Source: Chionis minor
Lineage: Eukaryota > Chordata > Aves > Charadriiformes > Chionididae
Reading direction: 5' to 3'
Assembly (NCBI GenBank): GCA_013398295.1
Contig: VZSF01002953.1
Location: forward strand, 13,160 to 77,159
DNA: 64,000 nt
A program made the position numbers and the translations under genes. Below, in pieces: positions 52,143 through 64,000 of this stretch. Each line of letters starts with the position of its first letter. The first letter of the stretch is position 1. The notes beneath the pieces are model-generated. The model was not told the origin of the DNA and did no database searches. It worked only from the letters and a program-made list of their open reading frames with translations.

Positions 52143-52602
52143 GGTTACCTCCACCTCTACTCTGCCCTGGTGAAGCCACATCTGGAGTACTGTGTCCAGT
52201 TCTGGGCTCCCCACTTCAAGAAAGACAAGGAACTACTGGAGGGAGTCCAGCAGAGGGCTACAGTCAGGGGACTCAAACATCTCTCATACGAGAAAAGGCT
52301 GAGAGACCCGGTTCTGTTTAGCCTGGAGAAGACTGAGAGGGGATCTCATCAATGTTTATAAATATCTAAAGTGTGGTTGTCAAGAGGATGGGGCCACGCT
52401 CTTTTCAGTGGTGCCCTGTGATAGGACAAGGGGCAATGGGCACAAACTGGAACACAGGAAATTCCATCTCAACACAAGGAAAAACTTCTTTACTTTGAAG
52501 GTGACAGATCACTGGAACAGGCTGCCCAGAGAGGTTGTGGAGTCTTGTTCTCTGGAGATATTAGAACCCCACCTGAAAGCATTCCTGTCCAACCTGCTCT
52601 AG
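52143..52602 (+). pseudogene. CR1 reverse transcriptase, C-terminal remnant with frameshift
   Basis: The first frame encodes [20 protein letters not shown] and continues through [10 protein letters not shown] to LFSLEK. The family continuation ([13 protein letters not shown]) is found in a different frame from about 52,333, so roughly two bases appear to be lost near 52,328-52,333. The second frame then runs through SVVP-type sequence, [26 protein letters not shown] and [12 protein letters not shown] to the natural stop TAG. The catalytic palm and endonuclease domains are absent because of the 5' truncation, so it is not functional. Confidence 0.9.
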
Positions 52603-52695
52603 GTGAACCTGCTTTGGCAAGGGGGCTGGACTAGATGATCTCTGCAGGTCACTTCCAACCTCTACCATACTGTGATTCTTTTATTTTGTGATTAA
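52143..52695 (+). mobile_element. CR1 LINE, 5'-truncated, plus orientation
   Basis: This is the last 550 bases of a CR1 element, reading left to right: the C-terminal RT region, the stop codon at 52,600-52,602, a short 3' UTR with the CTAGATGATCTCTGCAGGTC-type block, and a terminal TGTGATT repeat ending near 52,695. It preserves the CR1 protein frame better than the 38-kb copy, so it may be younger. The left edge falls inside the RT frame, as is usual for truncated CR1 insertions, and is approximate. Confidence 0.94.
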
Positions 52696-55600
52696 AGAAG
52701 GGTTTAGGCATCCTGTAAAATGCCATTGTAGCTGTTCTAAAACACAGTGGATGGCAGCCCTAAGGGTTTTATGTAGTAGTTTCATGGTTAAAGCTCTCAC
52801 TCAGAACCCATCTAATTGAAGCAATCTGTTCCACCTTCCATCCATGTAGGTTATCCCCTTACACCATTCTTGATGAACCTAAGCCAATGCATAAAGATAA
52901 GCTGTGCCACGCTGAGGAAACAGAAAATTAATGATCCTAGAAAAGACAAGCAAGGAAAAAAGAATGTGGTCACATGGCATCTGAGCTGACATAGCGTGTT
53001 TGGATTCCTGAAGTCAGGTTTCTTAATTTTTATTGAATGATATAATTAAAATGCAGAAGCTAGGTAACAGTCTTTAAGATTTGCCCTTCTAGGAAAATAC
53101 CTACTGACTGGGTTATGAAATCATGTACTTTGTGGCCTCATTCCTTTTTATACAGATGCAAATGGAGTACTAAGAGTTTGACTCACATCAGAAAAAGAAG
53201 GGCAACTGAGCTAAGTCTCCTATGTTTTGCATAAGTACTAATCTAGTCATTAGGCATTTGTATAAACACAGCTTGGGTTCACCATTTTGTCTGGCCTATT
53301 GTAAGTAGCAAAGCGTTGCATTGCACTCTTCTATCCAAGTTCTATCAGTGGGTCAAGATTATATGCATATGAGTGAAAAGCATCTGCTTGATGTATTGCA
53401 TTAGGTAACTAAGCCTTGGAGAGGGTCAGAAGCTCGAAGACAATCTCATGTTTAAAGTTTTATATTTGCTAGTTCTCTGGAATTCTCTATGAAGTGTGCA
53501 GATTTTGGGCTCACCCTTCTTGAAACACCTATTTTGTAGTTAAAAGAGAACTTAGAGATTAGATATGTATAAATCAAATGGTGCAGTGTGTGGGTTTTTT
53601 TACGAAATCTAGTCCTCTTCTGTCTCAAATAATGTTTTTAACAGTTTGATTCCTTAGATTGTGTCATGTTAAAAATAATTACTTTCCTCAGTTTTATTTT
53701 AATTATCCTAACGGGCCTTTGAAACAGGATATAGCAGGCTACATCTGATTTCTACCCTGCAAGTAAATGCAGAATTTAGGCAGGATGACCACTTTTATTA
53801 CAATGAAAAGATGCTGAGGCAAGATAATACTTCATATTCTTCACATGATACAAGCCACACATGCAAAACAAAGAATTTATGTCATCATTTCAATTTTCAA
53901 GACACTAAAATTTATCTCCGAGAATCCTGAATAAATAAAAGTAAAAGCAAAATGTACGATCAGACAACTAGGTCCCCACCCGATCATTAGAAACTTCTTT
54001 TGACATGATGCAAGTACCTTACTCTGCTTACTTTTATCCCACTACTGTATTGGACACGGGTCACAATTTTGTACCCCTTCAAAAGTCTTTTCATAGTCTC
54101 AAAAAACCCCACATTCCTAGGGAATGATAGGTAATTAAAAAATACTACCTGTATTGGACTATTTTACAAAGAAATACAATCACTTATCTAATTTTTGTTA
54201 ACCTTTCATGTTTAAAATTCCCTCTACATCTAAGGGGAAAACATTTTTATTCTGTTAATATTAGAAGTTTCATAGATATTTTTGATTTATAAAAAAATTC
54301 TCAAGGGATTTGACTTCAGTGCTGGGAAAATGCAGCAAACTACTTCATAATTGGATATCTTTGAGTAGGAGTTTGAAAGTCATTTACTTTTTTTTATTTT
54401 CATTTTGTAAAATTTTTGCTTCTCAGGCTAAACAAAAATTGTATCTATGAATCCCACACACTACTTTCACCAATCAAAAGGATGGATTCTGACTGTTTAA
54501 CAGGCCACAGTGCCATATTCAAGAACATGGGAGCAACTTAAGCATATATGAGCTTGAAAGCCTGCACAGAAAAGGTGTACAATAATCTTTTAAGTGGACT
54601 TTTTTAGTAAGACAGTCCACAGCTTCATCTTTCTTAGTCATTCATTATTATTCATTAGAGAAGCATCTTGTCCTGAGGCAAAAGCCTGACTCAGTTGAAG
54701 TCAGTAGCAAAACTCCCACCTACTTCGATGAGATGGAGATAACATCTCTGAAGCTGTGTTCATTAGATTATTTTTTTCAAGAATAATCATTATTTTTTTC
54801 TGTGAAATTCACCCCCAGAAGGCAGTTAATTGCTTTACTGAGTAGTGGAATTTTAAGTTTCAAGGCTGTGTATCATACAAAAACTTGAAACTTCAATGTG
54901 AAATAAGTGATTACACAGTTTGGCATAATTGCAATATGTCACAAAAAGACAAGCTGTTAAAAACTGCATTAGAGCTGGCAAAGTGAACACCTCTGAAGTA
55001 CAACCAAAATGGTGTCATGCTTGCAACAGCAACACATATGTTCCAGAACATAGATTGCATCAGAAAAAATAAATGGGGTTTCTTTGTCACAGGAAAAAAT
55101 AATCTGATTTTCTACCTAAACACAGCAAACCCCGTCTTTATTTATTATTGGGTATGTTATTTGTATTGAGTACATTCAGGACAGGAGAGTCTGTGGTGAC
55201 ATAGAGCTCACAAGAAAAAGGAAGGAAACAACAGGAAGCAGCAATATTTGAGCTGAAACAGATTTCAGACAGCAACTGCTGTTACCACTGTTCAATGGTT
55301 AATGTAGCTGGTGACTACTCTTAAACAGCCCCATACAAAAACAATTTTCCATTGGTACATCAGCCTGTAAGCAATATGGTCTTGAGTGCCATTGGGCAAC
55401 TTCTGCTTCCACTGGTGGTTCTGGAACTCCTTTTTCACTATTACCTTTAATTATATGAAATTTCTGACCTTCACTAAACAAATTAACCTTCTTTAGTCTT
55501 TCCTGGAGCTATGGCTTCACCAGCAACTCTCTCTATACGTATATTCTCTCAAATTCTTTCATGATTAGTCCTTAAGCAAGGACCATGCTTGAGTTTGTGC

Positions 55601-56750
55601 TCCTTATACATTGATGCTTAACAACTGACTCTCTCTGTGGTCATATTCAACCTCTGTTTTTTCAGACAGCACATGTATGGCAATTTCATGTGCTGTTTAG
55701 CTTATAGGCTTCACAAAGTATCCCGGATGACGTTGTAGCCTTTCACATTTGTCCGTGGATGATACTGAGATATGTCTTCAGAAAGTCACGTCTAGAAAGA
55801 TGCAAAATAGAACTCTCATTTCCTTGTGAATATATTCTATCTATACTCTCCTGAGTGTTCAGAAGCAACCTACAGTGTACACTGAAGAAGTCTGGTTATT
55901 AGCCAGCACTTTCAGACATGCATGTGCCAATTCTGGTTACTGTAAATAACACATAATTACTATAGCATTTCAGATAGCACACCATATTGGCTGACTTCTA
56001 AAACTGACTGGGAAGCAGCATGACGGGAAGCAGTTGCAACATGCCTTATACACCACAGCTGGTCTGAAATGGACTTGGACAATTTGCAGGGCTGGGCACT
56101 TGAAGGAGCTTAAGTCTTTTCATTCATCTGACCAGACTGTAAAGCAGAGCACTGTCTTCTTAGGACTCTTCCCCAAACAAGCAGGTGCCTTGACACTGAC
56201 CCTGTAAAATTTAGACATCCAATATAAAATCACACATCCTTTCAAGCTTGTTACCTTGTTTTTTGTGTCCACAGACACTTGCAGACCCAATACCCGTAAA
56301 GGTTCTACCTAGGCCATAAATTTTTGCCTACAGGATCTGTCTTGTTTTCCTTCGTGTCTTTCTCAGCCTGTTTTGTTCTGTTTGTCTGTGCATTCATCCT
56401 AGGCACATTCTTGTAGTTTTGTTTTTGCAAATTTGTGTCTCCAGGCCTTGACAATATCCTTCTTTTTCTCCCCAGAGATATTTGATAGTAGATCTTAGAA
56501 CAGTTTGCCCTTCCATTACCCATGCTCGTACTGCAGCTGCCACCGTAAAGAAAATCATCGGTTACCCTCTTGAACACATATACACACTAACCCACAAAAC
56601 CAGTGCAGGTTCCCGTTATTATCAAGAAGGTAGGCAGGTTAGTCTACATTCAATATAAATTACTTTTCTATAAATAAAACTCTGTAGAGTGGTGGTTCAC
56701 AGTTTGTGATCTTTGGGTGACCAGTCATCAATGAAGTAAATGCTCTGGAA
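52696..56750. other. AT-rich DNA, no gene seen
   Basis: No exon, RNA gene or transposon was recognised. Open frames are 90 codons or shorter and have no visible domains. Confidence 0.55.
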
Positions 56751-56810
56751 CAGTCACATATATTCAGAATATCAGTGACATATATTCAGAAGATCAGTCA
56801 CGTCAGTGAC
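56751..56810. repeat. Short tandem repeat, 22-bp unit
   Basis: Units begin at 56,751 and 56,773, with a partial third unit at 56,795. Each starts with CAGTCAC or CAGTGAC followed by ATATATTCAGAA. The partial unit is followed by another GTCAGTGAC. Only about two and a half copies are present. Confidence 0.8.
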
Positions 56811-58294
56811 AAGCCTGACCATATGGATTGTGCTGGTCCACAAGAAATATAAATGCTAGACAGTTGCTCCAAAATGTTCACTAATTTCTGCTATATAGAA
56901 TGTCTGTCACTCTTCAAGTAAAAGAAACATTTGTAAATTTTTACACTGTAAATTCAAGTTTTTCCCTAATGATGTCACGTTCAACTTTTAAACTGAATTA
57001 GTGTTAATTTAGTAATTAAGTGGGATGAATTAATTAAATTGAACAGTGTTTTATGCAAAAACTATTCACGTCAGGACTCTTTTGAAGCTCAGACAAGAAT
57101 CTTTTAGAAACAAGCCACAGATCTTCACAAGGGTTTTACTGGGATGAGAAAAGGAACTTTAAATAATAGTTATAGCTTCCAGATTCATTACGTCATCTGT
57201 CATTTCCACTATACATTTGAGAACTGCTTTTTTCCAGCTTTATGATGCTAAAGAAAGGCTGTATGAATAAAATTATATGAAAGTGAAGTCAGCTTGCAAC
57301 TGACCCATATTTCTGACGATACACTTCTGAATTCAACAGCTAACTCCTCTATTTTCCTCAGAGCATGTTATTTGCACATCAGTTAATGGCTGTTCATTTA
57401 GAAGCTGCTTCATAGAGCAGTTTTGTGACTTCATAGCAACGTTTCCTCTGTTTGCAGGATGAAGCCAATACATATTTTACGAGCAGTTTCTCAGTTGCCA
57501 AAGGGCTAGGGAGGTAATATTGACCATGGTCACCAAATGAGCCGATAAAAATAAATGGAATACTGTCATGCACAACATGCTAGCTGAAAAGTTCGTTGTT
57601 AGACTTTCATATCACAGTATATACCTCAAAAATGAGTTAAGAAAGGTAATCAGAAACCCCACAGTGTCATAGGCAACAAGAAGGAAACATGCTGGGAGAC
57701 CACACAGAGGGCAGTGAAATTAAGGCTCTATGTACACCAGTCCAACAAAGTGTTCAGGCACTGAAATTCCTGTGTATCAATAAGTTAAAAAGAAGCCTGA
57801 AAAGAGTTTAGTTCTCATGCATTTTATTAGATCTACACAATGAAAGAATGGTAGATTGTCAGTGGTTGTTAAAAGACCATTTTTGCCCTACAAATAACAT
57901 ATAAAGGGAACAAATATTTTCTCCCAGAAGAAAATGGTTTACAATACATATTTTACTGCACTTGGCTACTTAGAAAAGGGATGATACATTTAAGGCACGT
58001 ACAGTAAGTTCCTTCAATTTGCTCTATTAGCATGTTCTTTCCCAACTTTAATTTATATTATTTTTTTCTTTCAGCAAAAGTTACTTACAGCACAGGCCTG
58101 CAAAACTCAAAAAAACCTCTGTGGCATTCTGTATTTTTCAAATAGAGGGTTTTTTTCTTATTCATAAATGGAAAATGCTTTCCTTATGCTGTGCACTTTT
58201 GTCTGGTTGATTAAAATGAGCAGAATGTCTTTCTACAGGGCTCCATATCAAGGAGAGACTCAATCCTTCAAAGAGATCTTTGCAGTTTGCCCAC
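56811..58294. other. AT-rich DNA, no gene seen
   Basis: Nothing was recognised before the left edge of the LTR. Composition and CpG content are as in the rest of the desert. Confidence 0.55.
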
Positions 58295-58422
58295 TGTCAT
58301 GATTTAACCCCAACTGGGCAGCTAGGACCACACAGCTGCTCAGTCAGTCCCCCCGTTTTGGATGGGGGAGAGAACTGGAAGAACAAAAGTGAGAAAAAAC
58401 ATGTGTGCTGAGATAAAGGCAG

Positions 58423-58428
58423 TTTAAT
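58423..58428 (-). terminator. ATTAAA polyadenylation signal of the solo LTR
   Basis: Minus-strand ATTAAA lies about 190 bases downstream of the TATA-like box, a spacing typical of an R region. It could in principle end transcripts that enter from the right. Confidence 0.5.
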
Positions 58429-58610
58429 AAGTAAAGCAAAAGCTGCACATGCAAGCAAAGTAAAACAAGGAATTCATTCACTGCCTCCCATCAGCAGGCA
58501 GGTGTCCAGTCATCTCCAGGAAAGTGGGTCTTCATCATGCAAAACTGTTACTTGGGAAGGCAAATGCCATTACCCTGATGTCCCTCCTGTTCCTTCTTCG
58601 TCCCCTAGCT

Positions 58611-58620
58611 GTATATACTG
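58611..58620 (-). promoter_or_regulatory. TATA-like box of the solo LTR
   Basis: Minus-strand CAGTATATAC lies about 260 bases into the LTR from its 5' (right) end. A CRE-like octamer TGACATCA (plus 58,625-58,632) is just upstream, and a GC box (plus 58,726-58,733) lies about 110 bases upstream. The order is that of a retroviral U3 promoter. Confidence 0.55.
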
Positions 58621-58879
58621 AGCATGATGTCACATAGTATGGAATAGCCCTTTGGTTGGTTGGGATCAGCTGTCCTGGCTGTATCTCCTCCTAACCTCTT
58701 ATGCACCCCAGCCTACTTGCTGGTTGGGCGGGGTGAGGAGCAGAAAAGACCTTGACTGCTGCGCAACAACTGAAAACACCTGTGTGCTATCAAAAGTATT
58801 TCTCATCCCAAATTCAAAACACAGCACCACAGCAGCTGCTAGTAAAAAAGCTAACTCTATCCCAACTGACACCACAACA

Positions 58880-61800
58880 CCTACTGAATGAGTTTACCCA
58901 TGCTGTAACATGATAGTGTCTTTAACTTGTCACCAGATAATGAGTAAAAATTGGCAATTTATCAATCTAAATATCAATTAAATGGTCAGTTTTGTCTTCC
59001 ATAAAATCACATTCTTTTAATAGGTTTGTACAATGTTTTCGCAGGAGTGACTTTAGCCTGAGATAGGGTACCTCATGAACGATCTAATGTGAATATGTTA
59101 GGCCTTCATTTTTCTAGACTGAATTCTGTTTGAAAGCATATTCTGACATGGATTGTGAGTTCAGACTCTGGACTCCTTAGCGCTTGGTGTTTTCTAGCAT
59201 GACGTTTGCTGAAGGAATAATTTCTTGTTATCACATTGGGAAAAGATAAGAAAATCTACATGTATTCTAATGTCTCGTTTCTACCCAGACAGTCACTGTA
59301 ATAAAGAAGTGTAATAAGTCTAGCAGAGTGATGGCAGATTATTCGAGAAAACATTTAATGGAGTGATTTACAGAGTGTGTGAATTCATATGGTTTGAATA
59401 CGTGTTTTTGCATATGCAAGCCATTCACAAAACAAAGACATCCTATAAATTCTGTAGCATGTCTTCCCTGCTAGAACCTTACAGCTGAGGGTTACATCTC
59501 CTGTAAGACCATACAAGACTCTTAGGAGCAGAAGTTGTTGGAAGTGGCGATGGTTCTTAGCAGTGTGCCTCAATGGTTCAGAAGATCTGGTTTAATAAAT
59601 AGAGATTGTGTTGCCATTAGGAGGATGTTAGATATGTGTGGTGCTATATGGAGTCCCTAAAGGGAGTGAGAAGTGTGGAAATTAGTGTAGGTGTTAGTCA
59701 GAGAACTAGAGGCAATTGATTGTTGTGGTGTCTATGTAGGGAATGGGGGATAGTCCTACACAGTTCAATGTAGAAACCACAGAAGTGCCATCTTCCTTTT
59801 TTATAGGAAAATAAATCCTTCCAGTGACGATCTATGAAATTTTGGGGAATGTGTGTTTAATACTTTCAAAATTTCCCCAGCAAGATGTATTGGTCTGATA
59901 TTCATTATAGAATTTAAATGTGTACTATCAAAGAGAAACTGAATGAAATCTACATAGGATAAAACAATTTATGGCTACATACAACATAGACCTAACTGTG
60001 CAATATTCAGGAAAGTATACCTCCTGCCAATTCACCTAGACATGTTGTCATCTTTTAAACTTCCGGTTTGATGTATATGATCATTTTGATGAAAAATGTT
60101 TACAATATAGAATCTCTAAATAAAAATACTATGTGTGCACAGAGTAGGCATTTCCAACTTACCTCAAAATAAGTCAGATGTATAGTTGCTAAATATTGAC
60201 GTCCTATCATATTCCATATCCTAAAAAATTGCAAAGTATGTTACCACATTCATTTCCATATCGATTAACAACATAAAACCTTGTCCCTATACTTTAGATA
60301 GTTGAAATTATAAATTGCTAATACAGGTAACAGTATAATTGGAACATTCCTTGGTGTGAAATGGTGATATCTTCTTTTTTAGTCCCTTGTACCTGTAAAT
60401 CATTTCAGATAACACATCTTAAAACTGAAGTGACAGGACTGACGAACGGATTCACACAGGCTTAGTGTAACTCTTCACACTATATTCCATTGAGTGTTGC
60501 AATATATGTCAATTAATATTGCTTCTTTACCTTACAATAGTTTGAACACATTATGTTCCTTCCAAATTATTTTGAGAATTCTGTCATTTAATAGCAACAA
60601 AAATCTGAGAATATCAATTGTCTTTTATATCTTTAACATCAGATAACAACTTACCCAGGTGTTAATTCTGAGATTTTCCAAAATGGTATTTCTAAAATAA
60701 GTATGATTAAAAGGGCATGTTTGTTCATGTTAATTTTTCAAGAAGACTATTGTAGCACTTAAAAGAACTTATTTTTCTTTTTTCTTAGTATATATTTAAG
60801 TATTTTATATAATCCTTTCCCCGCCCACCCCCTTCAAACCGGTATTCACTAACTGCTGTAAAAGCATTGATAATTCATGCTTTGCTAATCTGAAGACTCC
60901 ATAATTGGCACATAAAAATTCTCAGCAAAGGCTTAATAGAAGTGACTTGCAATGAGGTCTCTTCTTACTCAGATTCCCTTTCCTTAAAACATAAACCACA
61001 AGGACAGCTATTCTAAACGTGATATTCTATAAGTGTAATTCCTATAATTGAATAATAATTACTCACCAAAATTTAATGACATTTTATAGTGTATTATAAT
61101 TATTTGTTTACTTGTTAATTTGCAGGACTCATAAATTTTCTCCTCAAAAGAAATGCAACCTAAAAGGATGGGCGTGCAGACAACAGGCCAAATATATAAA
61201 TTCTATGTAAGACCTTAAAATAGCACTGAAGTAGAACAGTGTCTTTATTCTCTGCAGGATTTATCAGAACTAGTAACATTCTGCTTCATTAGAAACACCT
61301 ATGAGTTTCACATTTCATGCTATAGAGTTTTAAGTTCCTAAGGTCATCTCTGTGAAAACTGGTTTTACAATCCCATAAATCTTTGCTAAGCAAGATCACA
61401 TCATACAAGGCTTAATTATTATAAATGATTTCTAAGGACAGATTGCTGAATGATGAAAAATTTGAGAAGAGGACTGAATCATAACAGCTACAGTAATGTT
61501 TAACTGAGGATATATAGATTTTTTTCAGGCTACAGTAACAAAAAGAAAATAACAGGAGCAAAGGTGTGCAATGAGCACCCTCTTCAAAACAAACCAGCAG
61601 AGCTGTAACTTGAACTCTTGACAGAATCTAGAAAAAAACGTGCAGTATCACTCCTTGGGACATATAGTCTGCATATTAAGTCTCACCAACATCTCTGTCC
61701 ATACTGCCACAGTGTACTTTAAGATGATGCCTAGGAACTGCATTTGGCTTATGGATAAACCATGATGATCTAATATACAGGATAAAATCCAGGAAATCAT

Positions 61801-64000
61801 GCACATTCATTATATTATACAATTTAATAAATGAATGTCATAACAGGGCACTGACACGATTTCCACATAATTTGAAAATATTTTTTCAAATATTTTTAAC
61901 AATTTAAACAAACAATGCATAAGCAAAGTATCAGTTATTTCTCTGATTCCACATTTTTTAATATTTAAAGCACTAAATATTTTTAAATGAGAACGAACAC
62001 TTCAAATTTTTTTTTTTGGTAAAAACTGATTGACTGACATAAATCCTATCACAAAATGGCATTTCCTATTTTCCTACTTATAGGGTTCATTAACATTGCT
62101 TATATGTTTACATAACAATAACATTTCCTTGCACAAAAATACTTCTATTAATTCTATTGAGTTACTATTTTTGCAGCTGTCACTGACACTGACTTGCACT
62201 GCAGCTTTGATTTTTCAGGCTCTCACTGTTCTAATGGTAACCAGAGGGACTAATTTGAGTAACACTTTTAAATCAGAGGAAACATACAATGCTAAGTAAG
62301 CAATTAATTGAGATACTTTTTTCCTACAATACAAAGTATTAATATAGTGTTGGTTGTTCTAAAACAGCTCAACATGTATAAATAACAAATGCTGTGGTAT
62401 TTAGATAGTTTTAGCAAGCACTTAAAAAAGTGTTTTCCTGCAATTGTGGCACAAATAGTAATGTTTTGAATAAATATTAAGATAGTAAAATAATTGATGT
62501 GATAATGATGGATATACATGTAACGTTAAATGTAAATTTACAGTATTTTAAAACATTAACTCATGCTGCATAAACCAAAATTTCATACTCATCCTATCTC
62601 AGTCCCTCATATATTACAACTTTAACACCACTGTATATATCATTTTTTTAATACAAACTCTAAAAATTAAGGAAATGAAAAGCTGAGTACTTAGTATTGT
62701 TTTTTTACTACAGTGCGAAGTACACACATTCTGTTTGCATTATTTCAGCCTGCTCGTGAGCAAATGACTGTTAATATATTAGGTATCTGTGCACAGAAGG
62801 ATTGCTGAAGGGTCAGTGGAAAGCTGGAATCCCTTAAGCAACAGAATTAAGGGTGTGGAAAGTTCTATAATACCTTTAATTTTGATGACAGATGATTCCT
62901 TATCCTATCAAGTCCATACAACACTGACAATATGGGCTAATATCTATTTCCGGTGTCCAATTAACCACAAAACTCTTGGTAAGACAGAACATTGTATTTT
63001 CAATGATAGCTCTTTAACTCCTTAGAACAGCTCAATATTCGGTCTTGAGAGTGCTGTCAATCAAATACAAAAAAAGGCTACCTTCAAGACAGGTGGGTAC
63101 CATTTCTAAAGAGACTAAAAGAAACCACTGTAAATACTGTTATCAAAATAGATGAGTATGTTCTACGCTCTGTGAGAGAAAATATGAAGGAATAATCTTT
63201 GCCACATCTCTTGGCTGAGATTGGAGAAAGAACAACTTGGTGTCACTATGTTTGGGTCCATGAAATTTAGTGCTCAGCACGAAGCAGAGATCAACTTTTC
63301 TCAAAATTACATAGCTTTGACCATGGCTCCTCCAATCTGTGGAGAAGTTCTGGCTGGTCCTCTGCAGCACCTCACAGAGCCCTCTTTGCGAATAGGCAGT
63401 ATCTTCATTCCTTTCTGCTACAGTCAGTCCACTGTGTGTTCCCAAAATTCCTTGTTTGGGGCAACAGGGCACAAAGGCGGTGAAGGCTCCTTCTTTATCT
63501 CATTCAATGTACCAATCAGCTTGAATGTATAGTACAAAAATCTCCAGTTTCTCACCACAAACACAGAATACGTCCTGTTATTAATCTGAATATAAGCAGA
63601 GGTTTCTGAGATGATTGTTACTAAAGACACATGTGGCATAAGGGAGATGATTGTGCATGTTTCCTGATGTGCTGGAACCACATAAGAATTCTGTGTGTAT
63701 ACTTAAGAACTCTCACATCTATCTTGTCTATATAAAATGAAGAGATGTCTTGTTAATTGGCATTGCCTTCTTTTTAAGTATTTGAAATAGGAGCATACCA
63801 CTTCTTAATTATTATAAATGAATTATATTCACCTGTTCATTAAGCATAATATTAATATTTTCCTTTTCTTTTTACTCATTACTTGCTCCCAAATATTTTC
63901 CACCTTGAAATTTTGTTCAAGTTATACACTTTAAAATTACAAGCAATTTTTTGTGTACTTAATGTTCCTTATTAAACAAGTGGAATTTAAATTCTCGTTT
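58880..64000. other. AT-rich DNA, no gene seen
   Basis: No exon, RNA gene or transposon was recognised. An AT-rich inverted repeat (8-base arms, 4-base loop) lies at 61,871-61,890. At 63,143-63,681 three open frames of 85-109 codons overlap on the two strands in a slightly GC-richer patch; none resembles a known protein and no clear splice sites frame them. Confidence 0.5.

Larger units (their letters stand above)
58295..58879 (-). mobile_element. Solo LTR of an avian endogenous retrovirus, minus orientation
   Basis: A 585-bp block begins with TG and ends with CA on the plus strand, as LTRs do in either orientation. Its ends, internal signals and overall sequence match an LTR type that I recall as common in bird genomes; I cannot name the family with certainty. 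Read on the minus strand it has a U3-like region with a GC box, a TATA-like box, a downstream ATTAAA signal and a short tail. Flanking bases CCCAC (58,290-58,294) and CCTAC (58,880-58,884) could be a five-base target-site duplication with one change. No internal viral genes or second LTR are present, so it is a solo LTR left by recombination. Confidence 0.85.

Noticed and set aside
52049..52321. 90-codon plus-strand open frame
   Set aside because: It is a different phase of the CR1 element; the recognisable CR1 protein lies in another frame of the same strand.
58652..58891. 79-codon plus-strand open frame inside the LTR
   Set aside because: It lies antisense to the LTR and crosses its edge at 58,879; it does not resemble a retroviral or host protein.
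1..64000. CRISPR arrays, operons, insertion sequences, tRNA genes and known microRNAs
   Set aside because: No regular spaced repeats, no A/B-box tRNA pattern and no familiar microRNA seed with a hairpin was seen; the sequence is vertebrate non-coding DNA.

Overview
The window looks like a non-coding stretch of a bird genome. Two dispersed repeats support this directly: 5'-truncated CR1-type LINE fragments with recognisable CR1 reverse-transcriptase C-terminal frames, and a solo LTR of a type I associate from memory with avian endogenous retroviruses. A low G+C, CpG-poor background and the absence of Alu- or L1-like sequence fit the same reading. The species cannot be told from the sequence. 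I found no convincing protein-coding exon, no tRNA or rRNA and no known microRNA. No bacterial-type features (operons, CRISPR, insertion sequences) are present.

Layout. Positions 1 to about 5,460 form a domain in which CpG dinucleotides are not depleted. It has three GC-rich cores (about 3,220-3,660, 3,925-4,460 and 5,020-5,275), homopolymer tracts, a purine tract, two potential G-quadruplex motifs and three assembly-ambiguity sites (N at 962 and 2,804; NNN at 3,374-3,376). Such a domain is typical of the promoter neighbourhood of a vertebrate regulatory gene, which I infer lies at or beyond the left edge. I could not identify that gene.

From about 5,460 to 64,000 the sequence is AT-rich, CpG-poor and gene-free as far as I can read it. 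It contains small tandem duplications: 72-bp degenerate at about 17.1 kb, 17-bp units at 21.5 kb, a perfect 49-bp pair at 28.7 kb and 22-bp units at 56.8 kb. It also has simple repeats at 24.2, 25.2, 36.3, 37.9 and 48.3 kb. A pair of CR1 copies in opposite orientation lies at 37,979-39,140, a further CR1 copy at 52,143-52,695, and a solo LTR in minus orientation at 58,295-58,879.

No set of genes here works together as a system, and I see no evidence for a new coding system. The best leads are the CpG domain with its sharp edge, the solo LTR with a readable antisense promoter and polyadenylation signal, the inverted CR1 pair, and the recently duplicated short tandem units. A few stretches resemble conserved non-coding elements, but only alignment could show that.
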